From: a bacterium UBP8_UBA817
Lineage (GTDB): Bacteria > Margulisbacteria > Marinamargulisbacteria > CAMDBA01
NCBI GenBank assembly: GCA_945888995.1
Contig: CAMDBA010000010.1
Location: forward strand, 1-42,678
Reading direction: 5' to 3'
Length of the DNA: 42,678 nucleotides
The notes under the pieces were generated by a model. It was not told the DNA's origin, searched no databases, and saw nothing but the letters and a program-made list of their open reading frames with translations. Numbering within the stretch: the first letter of the stretch is position 1; each line of letters opens with the position of its first letter. Position numbers and translations under genes: made by a program. Shown here piece after piece: positions 39,035-42,678 of the stretch.

Positions 39035-39294
39035 TGTCGGACGATAATTTTTCGGCCAATTTTTTTCCTCAGAGTGTTTACCGTAAGCATCATTCCGATG
39101 AACGGGAGGCGCATTCAATTGACTTGAATTTGCAGCCGGTAGAACTGGATGCCTCTCTTGTACCTGAATTAAAAGCCCGGATTACCCTGGAAAGTGAAAA
39201 CATGATCCGATTGTTATTTCCGGAACGTCGGATAGAGGCCATTCATAAAGATGGCCATCTCAAGAAAATATTTCAAAGACTACACCTGTCTTAG
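39034..39294 (+). CDS. Small protein of unknown function between flhA and fliA
   Basis: Protein of 86 residues without membrane helix or signal. It is rich in charged residues and its second half (VPELKARITLESENMIRLLFPERRIEAIHKDGHLKKIFQRL) looks helical. I recognise no family. The place between flhA and the sigma factor is where flhF and flhG usually lie; both are absent. Its ATG overlaps the flhA stop (TTAATG) and the next gene starts eight bases on, so it is probably a real part of the operon. Confidence 0.7.
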   Translation: MSDDNFSANFFPQSVYRKHHSDEREAHSIDLNLQPVELDASLVPELKARITLESENMIRLLFPERRIEAIHKDGHLKKIFQRLHLS

Positions 39295-39302
39295 GAGTTT
39301 CG

Positions 39303-39911
39303 ATGAGTACGATTGACACCACTTGGGACCAAATCGGGGAAAAAGTTCTTAATAATATTAAAGTCCATTTATTGCGCCATTATCCATCTGAGATTCTGCG
39401 CCACTATAATCCTAAAATTGACTCCGTTGTGAAACGCTATTCTCGCTATTTACCTAGCTATGTCGCGGAAAGTGAGCTCGATGATCTCAAAACCATCGCA
39501 CAATTAGAGTTTTTGGAAACACTCAAAGTATGGAACCCCAGCAAGTCAGAAGAAATCTGGCCATTGGCGTATGTCCGCATTACCGGTGCGATGAAAGACC
39601 ATATTCGCTATATTACCAAGTCGGACCCGTCCCGATTTTATGAATGGGTGTCCGATGCCGCCTATGTCTATCTTACCGTGAATAAACGGGCGGATTTTGA
39701 GCATCAGATTGAAAACGGTCTGCATCTCAAACAAGCCATGGAAGTATTGGATCTCCGCGAAAAGAAAATCGTGAATGCCTATATACGAGATGATTTAACC
39801 TTCCAGACGATCGGTCAAAAGTTAAATATTTCAGAATCTCAGATTTCGAGAATTTATAAATCAGCAATTCTGAAAATAAAAAAAGAACTTAAGAAGATGC
39901 AGGATAATTAA
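39303..39911 (+). CDS. fliA: Sigma-28 family (FliA-like) RNA polymerase sigma factor
   Basis: Protein of 202 residues, shorter than the ~240 of most FliA. Region 2 reads DDLKTIAQLEFLETLKVWNPSKSEEIWPLAYVRITGAMKDHIR, matching the sigma-28 type, and region 4 has LDLREKKIVNAYIRDDLTFQTIGQKLNISESQISRIYKSAILKIKK (helix-turn-helix). Region 3 is shortened. It would direct late flagellar promoters. FlgM, its usual anti-sigma factor, was not seen. An AGGAG site precedes the ATG. Confidence 0.88.
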   Translation: MSTIDTTWDQIGEKVLNNIKVHLLRHYPSEILRHYNPKIDSVVKRYSRYLPSYVAESELDDLKTIAQLEFLETLKVWNPSKSEEIWPLAYVRITGAMKDHIRYITKSDPSRFYEWVSDAAYVYLTVNKRADFEHQIENGLHLKQAMEVLDLREKKIVNAYIRDDLTFQTIGQKLNISESQISRIYKSAILKIKKELKKMQDN

Positions 39912-39953
39912 TGCCGGATGCTCTCGTATGAGAAGTAGCGTCACTATCGAATA

Positions 39954-40901
39954 ATGACGTCATTATTAATTCATGCGCCTGTATCCGTAGCCCAATCATT
40001 AAGAACTAGCCTGTCTAATGAGCTATGGCGTTTTGGGCCCGGTATATTTGATATCGCAGGGGTGCCTTTTGCAAGTTCAACAGGAAAAGACCGGGCCTAC
40101 CGTTTGTGCCGACTCCTCAAATTTTTTGCCGAAAACGATCACGGGACTTTCTCCTCTATGACGGAATATGGCGTGGGGAGCGGGATTTTGTCGTGGCATG
40201 TTTTAACACTTCTCCGGCAGCACTTTCCTGACATCTATGACCAGATTCAAATTCGATTAACGGATGGATCTATAGATCTGCTGGAGCAATTATTGGTGCA
40301 ACGGCATTGGTCCAGCCATCGGCATAAGGTGAGCGCTCACGCTGTATTTGAAAAACGCCTTGCCCGGCTCACCCCCGAAGACCCCATGCAAACCGTTCTG
40401 AAGTATCATCGACGGCTACCTTTATATGAACGAGTGAATCATCACGTTTTAGGACGGCTAGCGGTTTTTGCTTTTAAACGGGAAGCGTGGAAGGTGTCCA
40501 TTTACTATACCAAAAAGAGCTTAGAGGGATACCGTCATGTGGCAGCACGCGCCTATTTTAGGATCGGATTATGCTATCAAGAAATGGGCCAGCACTCGAA
40601 AGCCCTGGTGAATTTTAAAAAATTTATCAAAATGGCGCCCTATCTGAAGGATCCGTATTGGGAATTGATGCAGTACTACTTCAGTCAGAAAAACCATAAA
40701 GCAGTGCTAAGCGCCTTGAAAAAATGTATCCGCTATTCACAAGATAATGAAGTCTGGCCACTTTATATTGCCTTGGCGCAAGCCTACCTCAAAGACGGCA
40801 AAACCCAACAAGCCCACCGGATTCTAAGACGCATACAAGATCTGGATAAATCCCACCCCGGACATATCCCCGACTCCGTCCTGCGCTCGATCCCGTCATA
40901 A
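39954..40901 (+). CDS. Methyltransferase-like domain fused to TPR repeats
   Basis: Protein of 315 residues. Residues ~25-120 contain TEYGVGSGILSWHVLTLLRQHFPDIYDQIQIRLTDGS, which looks like motif I and post-I of MidA/PRMT5-like class I methyltransferases. From about residue 165 there are TPR-like helical repeats (ARAYFRIGLCYQEMGQHSKALVNFKKFIKMAP; PLYIALAQAYLKDGKTQQAHRIL). The SAM domain may be degenerate, since it is short. It follows fliA by 42 bases and is the last gene of the cluster. A flagellar role is only suggested by location. Confidence 0.6.
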   Translation: MTSLLIHAPVSVAQSLRTSLSNELWRFGPGIFDIAGVPFASSTGKDRAYRLCRLLKFFAENDHGTFSSMTEYGVGSGILSWHVLTLLRQHFPDIYDQIQIRLTDGSIDLLEQLLVQRHWSSHRHKVSAHAVFEKRLARLTPEDPMQTVLKYHRRLPLYERVNHHVLGRLAVFAFKREAWKVSIYYTKKSLEGYRHVAARAYFRIGLCYQEMGQHSKALVNFKKFIKMAPYLKDPYWELMQYYFSQKNHKAVLSALKKCIRYSQDNEVWPLYIALAQAYLKDGKTQQAHRILRRIQDLDKSHPGHIPDSVLRSIPS

Positions 40902-40974
40902 CCCCTCATTTTTTTCTCCCCCACATCAGGGGTAGAAAAACCCACCGCTTTGGGCTATACTTTCTCCATCTTTA

Positions 40975-41050
40975 GCGCTCGTAGCTCAATGGATAGAGCA
41001 TCTGACTACGGATCAGAAGGTTCGGGGTTCGACTCCCTGCGGGCGCACCA
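40975..41050 (+). tRNA. tRNA-Arg (ACG anticodon)
   Basis: A 76-base cloverleaf with encoded CCA. The acceptor arms GCGCTCG and CGGGCGC pair with one U-G, the anticodon loop is CTACGGA (ACG, read ICG), and the T arm is GGGGTTCGACTCC. The 3' ends of tRNA genes are frequent integration sites; no integrase was recognised next to it. Confidence 0.97.
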
Positions 41051-41219
41051 TTATAAAAAAAGCCGCCTTCAGCCAATTAAGTAGGCTGTTACACGTTAAT
41101 GCTTCTTCGACCTTAACTGCCGATCGAGCTCTTTTCGGATAGTCGCGGTTCCATCGGCGGATGAGGTGTCTAACAAGATACCTTGAGGCTTGGATTTTTT
41201 GTGAATAAACGATCAAAGG
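41051..41219. other. Gene-free gap after tRNA-Arg
   Basis: About 170 bases before the promoter of the next gene with no supported gene. A minus-strand open frame here overlaps the tRNA and is not convincing; two short minus-strand frames could be decayed coding DNA. No clear terminator or attachment repeat was seen. Confidence 0.35.
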
Positions 41220-41242
41220 TTTGAACGGGACTTTGAACGGGA
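41220..41242 (+). repeat. Direct repeat overlapping the -35 region
   Basis: TTTGAACGGGA occurs twice with a 12-base period (41220-41230 and 41232-41242), just over one helical turn. The second copy supplies the -35 box of the following promoter, so the pair may be a regulator site. Confidence 0.6.
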
Positions 41243-41261
41243 ATTCTATTATTGGTAGTAT
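41233..41261 (+). promoter_or_regulatory. Promoter of the Ser/Pro-rich coiled-coil protein gene
   Basis: TTGAAC (41233-41238), a 17-base spacer and TAGTAT (41256-41261). AAGGAG at 41281-41286 and ATG at 41293 follow at good distances. It looks like a housekeeping-sigma promoter rather than a sigma-28 one. Confidence 0.65.
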
Positions 41262-41292
41262 TTTGTAATTTTAGAACAATAAGGAGCCTACT

Positions 41293-42516
41293 ATGAGTGG
41301 TTTGTCAGTTTCATCTTCTTCTCCTTCTCCTTCTCCTACAACTTCGATATCCTCGGGACCACCCACCCCTGTTGATTTAAATGAGGTTAAAAAGTTGCTG
41401 GGACCTGGAAATCCAGAGGCTTTGAATACCCTCAAGCCACCGACCCATAATGAATCTGATGCTATTACGGCTAAGCTGAGTGGAATCGGTGCTCATACAG
41501 TCGGTCCGCAGCCGGCCCCTACCTCGGCAGGTATCCAAGTATTCACGGTAACCGTTGAGGCTGCCGCTAACCAAGTCTCTGCTACTACTTTATCGTACAT
41601 TACTACTACTATGGCGAATATTACATCGACGACTCAGACATTGCAGGGAAACATCGATACATCATTCAATGCGTTTCAAAGTAAGCAGGTGGATGCATAT
41701 GTCTCGTTAACATCCGGAAATTTTACATCCGCTCAGGAAATCAAAGGTGCCAGACAGGTGATCACTTCAGCGCTTAAAGATGCAAAAGCCGCGTATATTG
41801 CCCATACGACAGCGTTGTTTTCAGAACAGGAAGCGCAACTAGGTCAGCTCAACGCGCTATCCAGACAGCTGGGTCAGCTCGAAGCCGCTGCCACGCCGGA
41901 GGAAAAAAACCAGGTAATCGCGGCTAAAAAAGAAGTTGCAAAACAGATAGACACGTTGCGTACGTTATTTACATCAAGCGACCAGACGTTAAGCTCTAAA
42001 ACTGTCACCGACAAAAAAGTCGCGATGTACCGGGCCAACATGGAGAAAAAACTGACACTGATGGAGAAGAAGTTCGAATTAGAGACCAAAATCAAGGAAG
42101 AAAAAGGTCTTTTTAATCGTCTATTAAATACACTAGGCTTCAGCGATGCCGGGGAGCTGAAGCAGGTGCGTGCCGAGCTAAAAGCGGATAAAGAAGGCAG
42201 CCGTGAGAAATTGACGGCTGAAAAGGAAAAAATTACCGGCGACTTAAGCAATAAAAAAAGAGGCCTGGCCACCATGTTGCCCGCCGATAAAAAAGGACGC
42301 CTGGCCACCATGTTGCCCGCCGATAAAAAAGCGATCGCGAAAGCAGAAAAAGAAATCAAAAAACAAGAAAAGCTGCTCCAGGCCATTAACAAAAAGCTTG
42401 GGAAAGTGCCTGATTTTACAGGGCTATACACCAGCATCAAAGAGGATCTCAAAAAATCGATTCTGATTATGAGTGAACATGACGCCAAGGCCGCCCATTC
42501 TGAAATCGATGTGTAA
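41293..42516 (+). CDS. Ser/Pro-rich, coiled-coil protein; candidate exported protein
   Basis: Protein of 407 residues with no recognised family. Residues 1-27 are almost only Ser, Pro, Thr and Gly, the kind of disordered start seen in substrates of type III export. There is no Sec signal or membrane helix. From about residue 85 it is mainly helical, with coiled-coil-like parts near 150-230 and 245-275 and a Lys/Glu-rich region at 285-375. It contains no Cys and no Trp. A 36-base tandem duplication lies near residues 325-348. It has its own promoter and AAGGAG site. Export is inference. Confidence 0.75.
   Translation: MSGLSVSSSSPSPSPTTSISSGPPTPVDLNEVKKLLGPGNPEALNTLKPPTHNESDAITAKLSGIGAHTVGPQPAPTSAGIQVFTVTVEAAANQVSATTLSYITTTMANITSTTQTLQGNIDTSFNAFQSKQVDAYVSLTSGNFTSAQEIKGARQVITSALKDAKAAYIAHTTALFSEQEAQLGQLNALSRQLGQLEAAATPEEKNQVIAAKKEVAKQIDTLRTLFTSSDQTLSSKTVTDKKVAMYRANMEKKLTLMEKKFELETKIKEEKGLFNRLLNTLGFSDAGELKQVRAELKADKEGSREKLTAEKEKITGDLSNKKRGLATMLPADKKGRLATMLPADKKAIAKAEKEIKKQEKLLQAINKKLGKVPDFTGLYTSIKEDLKKSILIMSEHDAKAAHSEIDV
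42264..42330 (+). repeat. 36-base tandem duplication inside the coiled-coil gene
   Basis: A 31-base block recurs exactly 36 bases later, giving two copies of the peptide LATMLPADKK in a 12-residue period. The identity at the DNA level suggests a recent duplication. Confidence 0.9.
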
Positions 42517-42544
42517 AACTCTACACTTGATCTGACAGACAGTA

Positions 42545-42676
42545 TTAAATGTACGACACGTTAAGAGTGTCAGATTGATCCGAGAGAGCGGATGGATTAT
42601 ACACCTCCTTATGAATAGAATTCAACATGGTTGGATTTTTTTCGTATGCGATATGTTTCGCATCCAAAAGCGTTTG
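42545..42676 (-). CDS. C-terminal end of a minus-strand gene of unknown function
   Basis: An open frame enters from the right edge on the minus strand and ends at TAA (42547-42545). The 43 visible residues are polar and protein-like (LLDAKHIAYEKNPTM, then KEVYNPSALSDQSDTLNVSYI at the end). No family can be named from this length. A competing plus-strand frame from ATG 42610 is Phe/Arg/Ile rich and less plausible. It would converge with the preceding gene. Confidence 0.4.
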   Translation of the reverse strand, partial: QTLLDAKHIAYEKNPTMLNSIHKEVYNPSALSDQSDTLNVSYI

Positions 42677-42678
42677 GT

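Noticed and set aside
41013-41216. Possible integrase remnant on the minus strand next to tRNA-Arg
   Set aside because: The frame runs into the tRNA and has no catalytic Arg/His/Tyr pattern of tyrosine recombinases; no attachment repeat was seen.
41874-42488. 204-residue minus-strand frame opposite the coiled-coil gene
   Set aside because: Very rich in Ser, Phe and Leu, as expected from reading Lys/Glu-rich coding sequence backwards; the plus-strand gene has a promoter and ribosome-binding site.
42510-42580. Terminator hairpins after the coiled-coil gene
   Set aside because: Short inverted repeats exist (GTGTA/TACAC and ATCTGACA/TGTCAGAT) but the loops or missing T runs make an intrinsic terminator doubtful.

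Overview
The window looks like one contiguous piece of a low-GC, peptidoglycan-making bacterium. It holds a complete ribosomal-protein supercluster, an rRNA locus, and a long flagellar-type export cluster. The lineage cannot be fixed without a 16S search. Three things would fit a deep relative of Cyanobacteria such as a Margulisbacteria-type lineage: no L30 gene between rpsE and rplO, the order rpoA-rplQ-truA-rplM-rpsI, and a CofG-like radical SAM gene. This placement is inference only.

Region 1 (1-17724, all + strand): the 3' end of tuf, then the S10, spc and alpha operons fused without a break (rpsJ to rplQ, with secY, adk, map, infA, rpmJ and rpoA), then truA, rplM, rpsI, serA and a small membrane protein. 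Gaps are tiny or overlapping throughout. Start codons are often TTG, and truA has no ordinary start codon.

Region 2 (17699-24163): the rRNA locus. A TTGACA-N17-TAGAAT promoter, whose -10 box contains the stop codon of the last protein gene, drives 16S-tRNA-Ile-tRNA-Ala. An antisense methyltransferase gene follows. A second promoter (TTGACA-N17-TATAGT) then precedes 23S-5S. Both leaders carry the same boxA-like element, and both rRNAs have their own processing stalk, so the locus appears split into two transcription units.

Region 3 (24198-27533): motA-motB directly behind 5S, then alanine racemase and a phosphodiester-glycosidase-family exported protein on the - strand. MotB keeps its peptidoglycan-binding domain but has no acidic residue in its single membrane helix.

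Region 4 (27681-40901, all + strand): a CofG-like radical SAM protein leads a flagellar export cluster: FliK-like, FlgD-like, FliM, a ParA-type ATPase, FliN, FliO, FliP, a secreted protein split by a frameshift at a run of nine T, FliQ, FliR, FlhB, FlhA, a small unknown protein, a sigma-28-type factor and a methyltransferase-like/TPR protein. FliM lacks the usual N-terminal CheY-binding motif and has a long acidic tail.

Region 5 (40975-42678): tRNA-Arg, then a Ser/Pro-rich, coiled-coil protein without Cys or Trp behind its own promoter, then the probable 3' end of a minus-strand gene. The most interesting reading is that the flagellar export apparatus may have been altered or repurposed (stator without its proton-binding Asp, FliM without a CheY site, ParA inserted, an effector-like protein nearby). 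This is a hypothesis; the flagellin, hook, rod, ring and chemotaxis genes are not in the window.
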